A DNA stretch of 64,000 nt from Siniperca chuatsi (taxonomy: Eukaryota > Chordata > Actinopteri > Centrarchiformes > Sinipercidae). Made by a program: the position numbers and the translations under genes. Positions 22,961 to 35,000 of the stretch are shown here, piece after piece. How positions within the stretch are numbered: position 1 is the stretch's first letter; every line of letters begins with the position of its first letter. The stretch covers positions 4,054,214 through 4,118,213 of the forward strand of contig NC_058058.1 of NCBI RefSeq assembly GCF_020085105.1, written 5' to 3'. The notes under the pieces are model-generated. The model made no database searches. It worked only from the letters and a program-made list of their open reading frames with translations, and was not told where the DNA came from.

Positions 22961-25900
22961 TCACAGATCCTCCTGATCTTGTTGGAACATCTGTAGGTGA
23001 ACCAGCTCGTCCTGTAGTTGTCTCCTGGGGTGAGTCGACCACACAGCTCCCTGCTGTCTGTTTTATCAGGCTCACGCTCCCAAAACCTGCAGAGATGCAG
23101 GGAAACAGTCTTTAATCTGTTACCACGGCAACCACTACTCCTCCAAATGAAAATTCATCATAAAATTAAAACAGCCTCCCACTGTCTTTTAATTCCCTCC
23201 TGTCAAGGCAAATATAATCACAGTATATATAAACTAAATTAAACTAAAATTAAAATCCATTTTTAATGGAAAATTACCTAAAAGCTGTATTTTTTTCACT
23301 TTAAAGTCCAGTCGACTATTGATTTGAGTGCGTTTCACTTTTATTCATAAGAGAATTAATTTAATCACCACAACAACTTTTTATGCTTTGCTCTGTTTTT
23401 ATACATATATTCACATTGTAAATCAAGTCATTTTAAAAACTACTGATGATTTTCCAGAAAAAATAACTTTAATGTTCTTTTCTGTAGATTTTTTTATTTT
23501 TAATTGAAAAACTGATACAGTATATAATATAAAAACAAACACACTGAACAGAAATCTCTAAAAGTTGTGTTCTTGTTGCGTTTTCTTTTAACTGTTACGC
23601 ACATTTATTTCTCATTCATTAATTTTCCTTGCCGTTGCTTCTCAATTTGACCTTCCTGTGTATTTTATTGTTTTATTTTATCTTCAAGGTAGGCTAATTT
23701 GTAAACTCTCATCATCATTTTAATATCTTCACATGGAATCACTCATCTCAAGTTTCCAAACTTGTGTGTCCTCATCGGTGAACCAGCAACATGTGACCAA
23801 ACTCTCAAGCTGCTGGAATAGAAATCAGCGTCTGGTGGCTCGTCACCTCAGGAGCCCCGTTTGTCCCTGTTCAACCCTCCTCCTCCTCCTGCCTGTCATT
23901 ACTCACTGTGGTCCCTTCCCCACCAGGGAGCCGTCACTCCACTGCCAGCCCCCGTCACCACCACCGCTTCTCAGGCCGAGCCAGTACGAGTCTCCCTGGC
24001 TCAGACTCTGGGCCTTTTTCCACAGAAACACCTGAGAAACATGTCAGGAAATGTCATCAATTTGTCCCTCTTCTTCTAAAATGATTTCATTTGTGACCCC
24101 CGCCTCACATCTTACCTGGGGACAACATCAAGTAACTGTGTTACATATACAGTAAGACAAAACCTCAGATGACCTCAAGCAGCGACGCTCCTGCAGACAT
24201 CTCCATATTTCATGGAGGTCTTAAATCTATTCTTAACTGCTCTCTCTCATAGTGTGTGTGTGTGTGTGTGTGTTTGCATGCACCAAATGTGTGTCCTCAT
24301 ATTTGATATTTCAGGGAAAGCATCTCAAATGTTTACAACTGGACAGATGCAGAATATATCATCAATGAAGTTCCATGCATGACACATAAATACTAAGAAA
24401 AGACGGCGGATATTTCCAGTTTCCAATGATGTTATGTGTAATATAATGGAATATAAACACACTTATCATAACTTAATGAATAAAATATGTAAGGAAAATG
24501 AATCCGAGTGTGTTTAATGAATGAATAAAACTAGAAAATGATAGGACAGAGCAGAAACAAAGTGTGCGTCTACCTGCTCCTCCTCTGTTCTGACTGTGGC
24601 CACAGCGCCCCCTAGTGCCATGCAGCGGTACTGGCTGCTGATCCAGTCCATCCTGTCCTGACTGAACAGGAAACATTTCTCTCCCTGAGGCGTCCAGCCA
24701 GCTGGACATGGGCTGCACACTCTCTCTAGGTGAAAAAAAAAAGGACAGAAGACAGATGAAATAACTTTTCCACAGAGTGTGTTTTAATCTGCTTCAAGCT
24801 CCAAATGACCTTTTCACAACAGAAACGCCACGACTGGGTCAACTCAGCAGTGATACTCATGCTCTTTCATGCATGAATTACATAATCATAAAGTACTTTT
24901 TAATTTAAAACAACACTAAAAGCATGTCCGAATGTTTTCCAGTGGGTTTTGTTTTGAACAAGTGAACCTGTGTGTTTGATTAAAATAAACAGCTGTCCAT
25001 TATGCATAGTTGTGTTAATCAGGAAAATTGAAAATGTTTAATACATGTATGCGAGTACAAATTACATCATTATTTTACACAAAGCTATATTTTAGGGGTG
25101 AATGAAAAATAGATAGTTCAATGCAATGAATGCTTAATGTCTAGTACAGTGGGCAGTTTCAGCTTCAGGTACAGAGACAATAGCAGAGAGAATTCCTGGT
25201 ATCTCACTCTAAAATGCACAGCTGACATGGCCATGCTTGAGCTGTTTGTGGTTTGTGTTCTTTTGCAAATCACTAAGCAAATCAGAGCTGCTGGGTCAAA
25301 CGGTTTTTGCAAATAATTCCTTGTGTTTAATCTGCAGACGCATGCCTGATTATACAGAATGACTGGAAAGTCAACACTGACAAAGATAATTTAAAAAGAG
25401 CTAAAACAAGCAGTTCATGAAGGGAAACAGATGTGATCCACTGTCAAGAAAGTGTTAATGTAGGTCTACAGATATGAAAACTCTGATGTAAATGTTTAAC
25501 AATGCCAAACACCAAAACACAAATCTTTGTGCAAAATTGCATTGAATTTGCAGGCCTTATAATCATGTTTCATGTTTTAAAACCCCTTATATATTCAGGG
25601 GAGTCTGGCTGAGAGCCAGTCGCACACATTCACACCTGGGAGCTGCCAGGCACCACCAAAGTCTGCTCACATGGCCACTGCAGCTCTGGAGCAGTTTGCG
25701 GTTAAGTGCCTTGAATCTTCACTGGTGATAATGAGGGAGAGGAAAGCACTGCTCTTTCACTTTTCTCACCCTTTTTTATCCCGACAGCCTGATATCTGCA
25801 TATTTAACTTAGTGCCAGTGTTTTTTTAACATTGGTCTTTACCTAACCGGCCTTTGAAGAAGTGAGGACCGGACAAAATGTCCTTGCTTTCCAAAAATGT

Positions 25901-28535
25901 CCTCACTCCCAAGGTCTAAAGCTTGGGTGCTCGTTAACCCTTACCCCAAGAGCGCACACACACACAGCGCTTACCACCGGTGGTGGAGTTGCTGACTGGG
26001 CAGTACTGGTTCAGAGCTGGATACTGGGAGAACAGGAGGTGGTACGACTGGTTGAGCTTCTCCAGTCTGTTTGTCAGATCCTCCAGTTTGGTTTCCTGCA
26101 GGGCTGACTGTGACTGGAACACCAAGATGATCTGAACCACTGTGTTATAAAACACACACACACCAGAAAGACACAAAATTATATACACAAAGTCCCATCA
26201 CCTGTTTCCATGGATACGGGACAATAAAGGATGTGTCGGGGAGAAAACCAATCACATTGACAGAGGGGGAAAAAAAGAAATCCATTCAAAAGGAACATAA
26301 AGAGTTAATCCTCTCTGTAAACCTTTAAATGAATATATTCAGTCTAAAATAAGATGTGAAAAGAAAGACTGACAAAATAACTGATGGTACGACACTAAAG
26401 AATATTCTGGATTTTTTTTTAAAGCCAAGATGAAGACATTATCAGTTTATGGCTGCTGTGAAGTTTTAGCTTTTAAAAATTTATCTCAACAACATTTTCA
26501 AGACCCTTTTTGTCTGGTTAGTTATAGCCTGATGTATCTTTTTCCTCTGTGCCATGGAGCCCCATTGTTGTCCAAAAAACATTAAAAACACACCAATGAG
26601 CTTCATTACCATGAACAGACACACTGTACTTTATTTTGACTTGGCTGCTCCAAATACTCGCTGGAGTAGCAAATGTGTTTTAATCTGCCACTGAAAATAG
26701 TCCCCAACAAAAGCACTATGTCCTCCTGTTTGAGTGACTAAAACTAAAAACTACAGTGATCAGCTGTTTTAGCCTTTAAAAAAAATTAAACTGCATATTT
26801 GGAAGCCGTTTTAAAGATCTACATCTTCGGTAGGAGCCAATGGGCTTGGAGCTGAGAGCCACAGACAGGAAGTCAGAAAGTACTAAGAGACGGACTAATA
26901 CATTGTTGGTTTTGTTCTTTTCATTTGAATTTACTGACAATAAGAAAAATACAGAATGACACCAGTCTTACACTAAATTAATCTCAATGTAATGTCGGCT
27001 ACATCTGCTTCTGAATTATATTTTATAATTTACTATATACTGTAAATTGTGTAAAATATAAATTACATACAATATCTCTTCCTATAAAATACCTCTTTAT
27101 ATAGGCTATATTTATTTTTCCTTTCTCTTTTCTGTATATTTCACTTTTTGCTGTAAGCATTTTAAAGTATAGCTCATTGAGTTTATCTGTAATGAAATGG
27201 GCCTTGCCTTGAAATCCCTTCATTGTTAGTGTGTATCAAAAATGTACATGAATGATAAAAACTTGCACCTGTTTGCATTGACGGGTCAGTATTAAAACGT
27301 CAAACTATCATGCAGTACTCACAGCAGAAAGTCTGGAGCAGAGTCACCATGGTGAGCAGAAAGCAGAGCAGAGAGAAGTAATGAGCCAGCTGTCTGTACT
27401 GACTGAACCAGCCTGAGAGATAACACAGCAACACAGACAGAAAACAACAACAACACTTCAACTTTACATAGACTGTTATTTCAGCAGGAGCTGACTTATT
27501 GCATTACTGCAAATTTACATAAAGGGTCAGTTCACCCAAATCAGTCCAACAGTTCAGCAGATAATCCTGTCTTTATGAGGCTGATGTTGATTTTTAAGAC
27601 TGTGTTGCACTAGACTGCATTACAATGAAAAGCAATTCTACTACACACAGAATCATGCTGATTAGCTTGTTGTACTGCACGATTGTTGTATTGGATTGCA
27701 TGAGATTCTGCAGGTGTTCCTAATACGTTGGCAGATTGTATTTCCCACTTACCTCTGATGGAATCCAGCCATGCTGATAATTTCAGTTTTATTTGCTGAA
27801 GTGTTGAGAATGTTGCTGGGACTTCAGCAGCTCCCCCCCTGCAGCGAGGTTTGTAGATTATCCCAAGTAGCTGGGGTATTGTTTCTAGAAAGAAACATTT
27901 ATGTTGAGTTTTCACTTTGATGCTTTAAACACAACTAATGAAATTCACTTTAATTGTAGGGGAAGTGGCACTTCTCAAAACCTCAGCAAATAGGCTAAAG
28001 GTGAAATTATCTGCATGGGCAGACATCACTGGGGAGAGGTGGAAAAATGTGTATTAATAGCTATTATTGCTGTTTGGAACAGAACCTTTAAACTAATCAC
28101 TGCATCCTCAAAGCAGAAAGAGCTGCTCGTTAATAAAATCAACATCTATCGTAATAATGAGTGAAACGCAACAGTAGTCCTCTGAAACCCACTTGATACT
28201 GTCCACGCAAGTAGTTGATTTTAAAGTAAAACAGCATAAAATATAAAACATGGAAATCGCAAACACTCAAAAACTCACTTAATACACTTGATCTCTGTGT
28301 AAAATGAAAATCCTTTAATTTGCTGTATTAAGATCATGATTTTATAGAAAGAAAAATGAATGAATACGTATCTTGAAATTATAAACATTTGAAGTTTAAA
28401 TGTATACATGTGGCTGTAGCAAGAAAGAAACAATAAAGAAAAATTACTTTTGTCTGTAGATGTTTCCTGTTGTTCTTCTTCCAGCAGAGCCAATCCATTG
28501 TTCACTCCCATAGTTTCATCAGTTCCAACCGGCAT
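22936..28535 (-). CDS. Type II transmembrane C-type lectin-like receptor, complete
   Basis: Coding exons: 28535-28448, 27884-27753, 27412-27323, 26139-25975, 24725-24574, 24031-23907 and 23086-22936, giving 300 residues. All introns are GT-AG and phases agree. Layout: N-terminal cytoplasmic tail 1-84, membrane segment ~85-107 (YFSLLCFLLTMVTLLQ...), coiled-coil neck ~108-150, C-type lectin domain 162-292. The domain opens CSPCPAGW, has WQWSDGS, and ends in RIC at 290-292. Sequons NQS and NST lie in the neck. The 152-bp first lectin exon has the length usual for this family. The sugar-site motifs are altered: EPD (256-258) where EPN/QPD is usual, and WFTYRC (279-284) where WNDxxC is usual, so calcium-dependent sugar binding is doubtful. 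SQYRQL (77-82) resembles an ITIM but abuts the membrane. Orthology to a named CLEC gene is not claimed. Confidence 0.9.
24252..24273. repeat. (GT)n microsatellite
   Basis: About 11 GT units in a lectin intron. Confidence 0.9.
25595..25770 (+). repeat. Dispersed teleost repeat
   Basis: The phrase order 'cacatggccactgcagctct', 'cagtttgcggttaagtgcct' and 'tgagggagaggaaagc...ctctttcac' is a repeat I recognise from many fish genomes. Lies in a lectin intron. Confidence 0.5.
26500..26790 (+). repeat. Probable dispersed repeat
   Basis: Text such as 'gccatggagccccattgttg', 'aacacaccaatgagcttcat' and 'acacactgtactttattttg' resembles an interspersed repeat known from fish. Recognised from memory; limits and class uncertain. 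Confidence 0.35.
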
Positions 28536-29499
28536 GAAGCTTTGGTTTCTGTAAGTGCTGCATTAATGCATAATGTGCATTAAGTCCTCATATGTTGTTT
28601 CAATACCTAAAATCCTTTCTTTTCCAAAAGCAGGCACAAAAGAAGAGCCCAGTGTTCCTCTGGTTAGTGTTTAATGTAGAATTATATATCTCATATGAAA
28701 ATAGTGGCTCCTCTGCAGCCGTATGCAAAGCAGAACTGGATCTGATAGCCAAACAAGCCTGGGAAGAGTTCAGCAGTTATAGCCACCATGGAAGTCCCCA
28801 TCACCATCTTCATTTTTCCAATATTGTAAATTGTTGTTGGCAAATACTGTAAGTCATCAATGTAATACAGAGACATGCACACCTGCACTTTATTTTGGTT
28901 TTTAATCATTGCCTGATCAACCTGCTAGAAGGCATCGGGGGAAACATTTGCTGCTGGGCTCCCATTAACTGGGACAGATGCCCACTTTGCTTAAATGGTA
29001 ATCCAGCATTTACTGTATTTGACGTACGTCTTGAGCTTCCATTGTTTTTTGAATTCTTACAGTTACATCTGTAAGATCTTACAATCTTTTTTTTATGATA
29101 TCACACCCCATTTTTTATACTATTTATGGCTTTCATGTTTTTCAGCAAGAACTTCAATGTATTATGCATTCTCTGATGACCTCTCTATATAGTAGTTGTC
29201 ATCGCCACTGAGGTGGGGCCATCTTTCCCGCTCTGGATTCATATTGTGTGCACAAGGGGTTCACAGGTAACAATGTATGCCTCTATTTTGCATAATGTAG
29301 AAGACAGCATTTGATTGTGAGTTCAGTGTTACCGAATCAGATAACAGTGTTGATTATCCTCTTTATAGTCTTATAAATTAAAACAGTGTGAGGCAATGAA
29401 TGGTCTCAGCCTACTGTTTGTTTTGTTTGAGACTGTCTTCCCAAGAAGAATGACAGCATCAGCCATTTCAAGAAGTGCCCCAAAATTACATCTGTTTAC

Positions 29500-29855
29500 T
29501 TCCGAGTAACAAAGCCCTCTAGTGGCTGTAGTAATTATGATGGGAGCAGAGGAGGAATTCAGGTGGAGTAGTTATCTGCGTAAGGAGCGTCGGGGTGGAT
29601 GGATGGAAAATACTGGACTTTAACACTTTCATGCATGATCACGATTGTTCCCTAACCTTAACCACGTGCTTTACTTTTATTGTAACCACGACGACGAAGG
29701 GATGTCCCCTAACCTTAACCCAAACCACAATGTTTCCCTAAAACGAACCAAGTCGTTTTTGTGCCTAAACCTAACCAGACCCTAACCAGAGCGCTTCTCT
29801 GTGTCGTTCTAGAGGGCACTGACAAACGATGTATTTTGTCGTTTAATTTGGAGGA
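29500..29855 (-). mobile_element. Transposon-like repeat rich in CCTAACC, copy A
   Basis: On the minus strand it reads 'ttaggtttaggcacaaaaac', 'gacttggttcg', 'ggttaaggttaggg' and 'gttaaagtccagta', and matches 53478-53860 in that order. The opposite end has 'acaaaatacatcgtttgtc' against 'acaaaatacgttgtttgtc' in copy B. Edges approximate; no coding region, so non-autonomous. Confidence 0.6.
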
Positions 29856-31480
29856 CTTGTTGGTTTGTTTGGGTACTCTGTAAAAATATACATCAGTGGC
29901 TTCTTTTGTATTTGTTGCCCCATGTGGTTGACTTCGAATGGAACTGTACTGCTGAATTGCTATTTGAAATCAGTCACAAAACAATACAACATGTGCATAT
30001 TATACATTGTACAGAGCGAAATGTTCAAAGAAACTAGTTTGCAGTCCAGTTTGAATTCATAAAATATTTTAAATAGTTTTATTCAAAATCCTGACATATT
30101 TACAAATATTTGACAGTGTTTATAGTGCATTATCTTCCTCTTTCAAGTTTTACAATTCAGCTTATAGTTTTGGCTTACTTAAGGGAGGGACTGTTGACTG
30201 AACACAATGTAATACTTTGAATATTTACAGCCAAAGACACAATAAACATAACAAAAAACCTAATAAACATCAAAATGTACACCAAAGGCGAGAATAAGCA
30301 AGTCTTCATGCATAAAGTTGTATATCTTATTTTTTACATGTTTTATGTCAACATTCAGCTTACAAACTACACAGGTCAGTAGTAGGAGGAGGTGTATAAA
30401 CTGAAGTCTATGTAACAAACATGCATTTGGCCCACTATCATAAGAAGAAAACAGTAGCATGATTTCAAAGTGCTGTTTGTCTTGGCATTACAGTCGAAGA
30501 AACATTTCGCAGATATTTACAGCTGTAGTGCGACACTGTCGGGATGATGTGGTCCGGATGCTGAGAGATTCTATCACCATGGCAACAACAGATACCCCTT
30601 TTTACTATCAATAAAGACAGTTGGAATCTGAGTTTGACTCTGAGGGGATAGGGTTATAATAAAAAATAATAAACAGGTTACTCCCAAAAATGTGCTTTAC
30701 AAACAAACACAGGGTTAAGAGTGGGTCGAGAAAGTGCTATGTCCTTTTTAAATGATTTACAATGTGAGAAATGCCATAATAAATACTTTTAATCATTAAA
30801 AACAGACTATCTGATATAATGTACGTGTACAAAAACCTCTTTTGTAATAAAAACATGAAGGTGCATCTACAAACAGTTATCAAGAGATCAACAACGTCAC
30901 TTTTCACCTCTTTATCTTCTCTGAGCTTGTGCGCTGTGAACACTCTGTGTGTGTGTTTGTGTTTGTGTGTCTGACTCTGCCATGTGGTTTGAGCTGGTCA
31001 AAAATAGGCAAGATCAGATCACTTGTCCACAGGTAAATCCTGCGGTAAGCCACCGGTTGCCTAGGAGACATCAGCAGTACCGAGGTGACATGTTGAGAGA
31101 CAGGTTAACACTGTAGTGATGCAGTCAGGTGGCTCGTGGCCATAATGTGTCATGTTTGACGTTGAGACGTGGTGCGCTTACGTAACGGCCGTTTGACTTT
31201 TGAACAGAGAAACAGATCCACTTACAGACGATTGTTTAAATTTAAAACATCAGACTCTGCATTGACAAAATGCTATTTTACAGTTAGAAAGAACACATAA
31301 CACATGGATTACATTTTTTTCTTTCTACATTAAGCCTGTTGTAGGGTTTTCAATATGAAATACTAATATAAAACAGCCAACAGCTAACTCCGCGCCAAAT
31401 TGGACCTGCATTGTAGAAAAATCCTGTACATGTACATTCCAAACATGTGTGAATCAGCACAGTTCAGGTCTCCATGTGAC

Positions 31481-31486
31481 TTTATT
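31481..31486 (-). terminator. Candidate polyadenylation signal of the pentraxin gene
   Basis: AATAAA on the gene strand, 540 bp after the TAA stop. Others occur further on, so the choice is tentative. Confidence 0.3.
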
Positions 31487-32025
31487 TCTAAGAGATCCTG
31501 TGCCTTTTAGCCACTTTTTCACCTCCTGTAATGTTTATGTGGCTCACATACCAAACAAAACAAGCTAGTGCATGCGAGCTAATGGCAACAAGCAACCTTT
31601 GGACCTGTTCTGATGGAAAGAAATCCTATTATGTGTGTTGGCTGTCTCAGAGCAGCTGTAGTCATGACCACACAGCCGGTAAATCCAAAGCCCTGCGCTC
31701 TTTGGAGCCTTCAAAGTCGTCCTGCTGAGAGCGTCAGAGTGAGGGTGTAGGTGGAGAAGGCAGAAAGATCGAACAGGAATGGCAAAAATATATAGAAAAA
31801 GCAAAATAACTCATTGCTCTGTCTATTGCCCCTGGCTGAGCTTGTGTTATTAAACTTCTGCAGACCAATATGATGAAAAACCAGAGCAAGCAATGAAATA
31901 AATGATTCCCCCATCTTTGATCCATGACAAAATAACATTTTCCATTTCTCCGACTATTTCTGATACGGGCATGTAATGATAAATGTGATCCTACAGCTCT
32001 GGGTGTGGGGGTCCAGTGTCAGTCC

Positions 32026-35000
32026 TTAGTGGCAGGGCTCAAAGGAAAACTTGGTGAGCCCTCCGTGGAGCTCCACTGATTCCTCCGACCAGGACATGAC
32101 ATCACCAATGAGGTGGCCTCCGCAGGTCGCCTGGCTGTAGATCTCGTTGGGCGTCAGGACTGTGGACCAGAACTGGAGATCGGACAACTCTCCCATGAAG
32201 GACTGAGTGACATCGAAACGGCCTCCCATTGTGTCCTGTGAGAACCAGTGAAGAACAGGTCAGGGATTATTGACTGAAGATCTAACCGTGAGCTTTTGAA
32301 AGTCATAAAACAATTATTATGATTATCGCTAAGCTATGCTGATTCAAAACCTATCCGTCACTTCACAGTATGAGTAACGGTACGGCAACGATTTGTATGT
32401 CCAACGGCAGATTATTTTACAATTCTGTGCATGGAAACTACAATATGGTCAAGGTTGACACTGAAAGATCATGGTTCCTGTTCCAGTAGTAAAAAGGCAA
32501 ACACTGATTGATGTCTGTAATGGCAAACTTTGGTCTCTCGCAATAAAGTCGCGCCAAATGCCGACCCAACGTCTTGACCTACACCATTACTTTCCGCCTT
32601 GCTACATAAAGGTCACACTACTTTTTAGACTGGCACTGAACGTTGTGAGGTGCAGAATCATCCAATATGGACTTAATTCTTAGGGATACTGGGCTGATGT
32701 AACTGTATGGGCAAGATCTCCATATTTTCTGGTCCGAACTGCTTCATCTGAACTTTTTGTGGTGGGAATGGTCTCTTTAAGACAAATTTGCATTGAAAGA
32801 CATGCTCATTTCATGAAATTTCAGGACATCTAACTGCCACCTCTCACAGCTTCAGGAAGATGTCAAATCCAAAGAGGAATGACTGTCAATTTACATGTTT
32901 GTAGAGTTGAATATGGCTTTAATATTTTGCCCAATAGCTGTATCCATCTACAGTTTTTGTACATACTGGATCTCTATTAGAAAGCATACTGCATGTCTTA
33001 CCTGCTCCTGGCCCAGGATGAAGGTCCCCCCTGGTTTGATGGGGTGCCAGGCTGACAGGTTTTGCCCTGAGCCTTTCTTCACTCCGTCCTGGTAGGCCTC
33101 CCAGACCCCATCACGTGTCGACCACGTCACGCACACGTGATGCCACTTCCCATCTGTCATAGTTATGGGCAACGTCACCGCCTAAACTCACAGGTGGACA
33201 GACAGGTAGACAGAGACAGACATACCGTTAAAGGTGAAGGTGAGAAATGTTCTTCTTCTTCCATCTGGAGGTGCCTAAGTTGACCCCATGTTGGGAACCA
33301 CTTCGAGTTTAAGGCCACAGTCACACCATTATCTATGGTCTAAGTAAAACTTCTTAAAAACAGGAAAGAAAATGCAGAAAAACTCTTCCATTCTTTCCAA
33401 ACGGTCACTGTAACATTGTGGAAACAAATTTCAATGACAAACCTCTATTGGATGATAGCTTTCGACATGCAAGTGCTCACTGATGTAGGAAAAGTGGATT
33501 AGTACAATATGAGAATCTCCACTCTGTTCATCCTCATAAACTCTAGAAAATGAATTAAAGAGATTAATCTGCATTCTGAAGATCATTTAACTGTGTCATT
33601 GAGCAGTTTGATGACTGCCGAGTGTGTGACTAGAAGAAAACAAACATGACAGTTTCTCCCTCCTGGTAATGTCTCTCCTACAGAAAATTAGGCCAATCAA
33701 TTACAATAATCAGATTAATTGGTTTGTTGATTTGTTTGTTGAACTCACTGCTCACAGTACTAGGGCAAGGAAGGGAAAAAGACAAACATCTGTCTTCCGT
33801 TTAGGGGAAAAGGGTATCAGCCTTTCAGAGAATGAACGATTAAGAGGCTAATAGAATAAGTGAACAATTTGTATGTCAACAATCTGTGTACAAGTTAACG
33901 TCATGTGTCATTCAAACTAAGATGCCCACAAGAGTTTTTCAACCTTTTGTGGGAAAAATAGCAAAAACAAAAACCCTTTCTTTGCAAAAAGAAAGTAATT
34001 CTTAAAGCTTCTGATGTATACACACAGACTAACATTAGAGTGGCTGCACCAAACCATGCAGATAAGTAACCTCCTTTGTAGGTCAACATTTTTTCATGAC
34101 CCCAGCAATTGTTTTGACTGAACATGTCATGTGAGTTTGTGTATGGCATGTTTATATTCAGTGTTCCAGAGCATGGAGAGAGCTCCAAAACAGAATAGAA
34201 ATGTTAGATTTGAAATCTTTAAAAATATTACGCTTTAGTGTAAATATACAACACTAAACTAATGTATTGTAAGTGATCAGGCCATGTCATACTTATTTTA
34301 TTTTTATTTCCCACAATGACTGTGTTCACATTATTTTACTTATAATGAAAGATAGAGAGTGACAATGCGTTATACGTGTACTTTAATATACATGTATGTA
34401 GAACTGGAGTTACACCCAGGTAACTTCTATTTCAATATATACGGGACTATTCTGTGCAGTCGTTACATTCACTCAGATAAATACAGTTTCTGCAATTCAT
34501 GGTGAGCAGAAGGTTTGCAGTAGAAATGTCTTTCCTAGTACTGATACTCCTAATCAACAATCCCCACCAGCGTCAGAAACTTGTAATAGAAAACACAAGC
34601 AGCCCAAGCTGACCAATTACAGTTCTTGTGGTCTCCACGTGGCATTACTGTGGCCAGCTTAGCCCCAACATGTAGTTACATTTTTAAGGGGGTGCATGCC
34701 AGCTATGATGTAGCTACAGCGTCTATGTGCATAGGCTCTGTACCTGTGTCGTAGCTAACCATTTTATATACAGTACCAGAATAAATTGCTGTTGATACTC
34801 CAGAAAAGAAACAGTTTTATTATTGGATTGGCCTTGAGTACTCCTTCTGTCTGCATGGCACATCTGCTGTGTGTATGGACATCAAAAGATGTGGTGGGTG
34901 TGTTTTTCCCTTACCCCTGCGCACACAAAATGTGCCTCTTTTTCATTTCCATGCCTGCCTTTTAGTCTGTGCATGCAACTGACAACTGACAAGTTCTTCT

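Larger units (their letters stand above)
28540..32020. other. Spacer between the lectin promoter and the pentraxin 3' end
   Basis: No coding gene recognised. It holds the lectin upstream region, a transposon-like repeat (29500-29855) and AT-rich DNA. The right end must include the pentraxin 3' UTR. Confidence 0.6.

Noticed and set aside
21083..23075. Many Ser/Pro/Leu or Arg/Glu/Gly frames across the CT-rich satellite
   Set aside because: Low-complexity repeat translation; only the last insert is part of a real exon.
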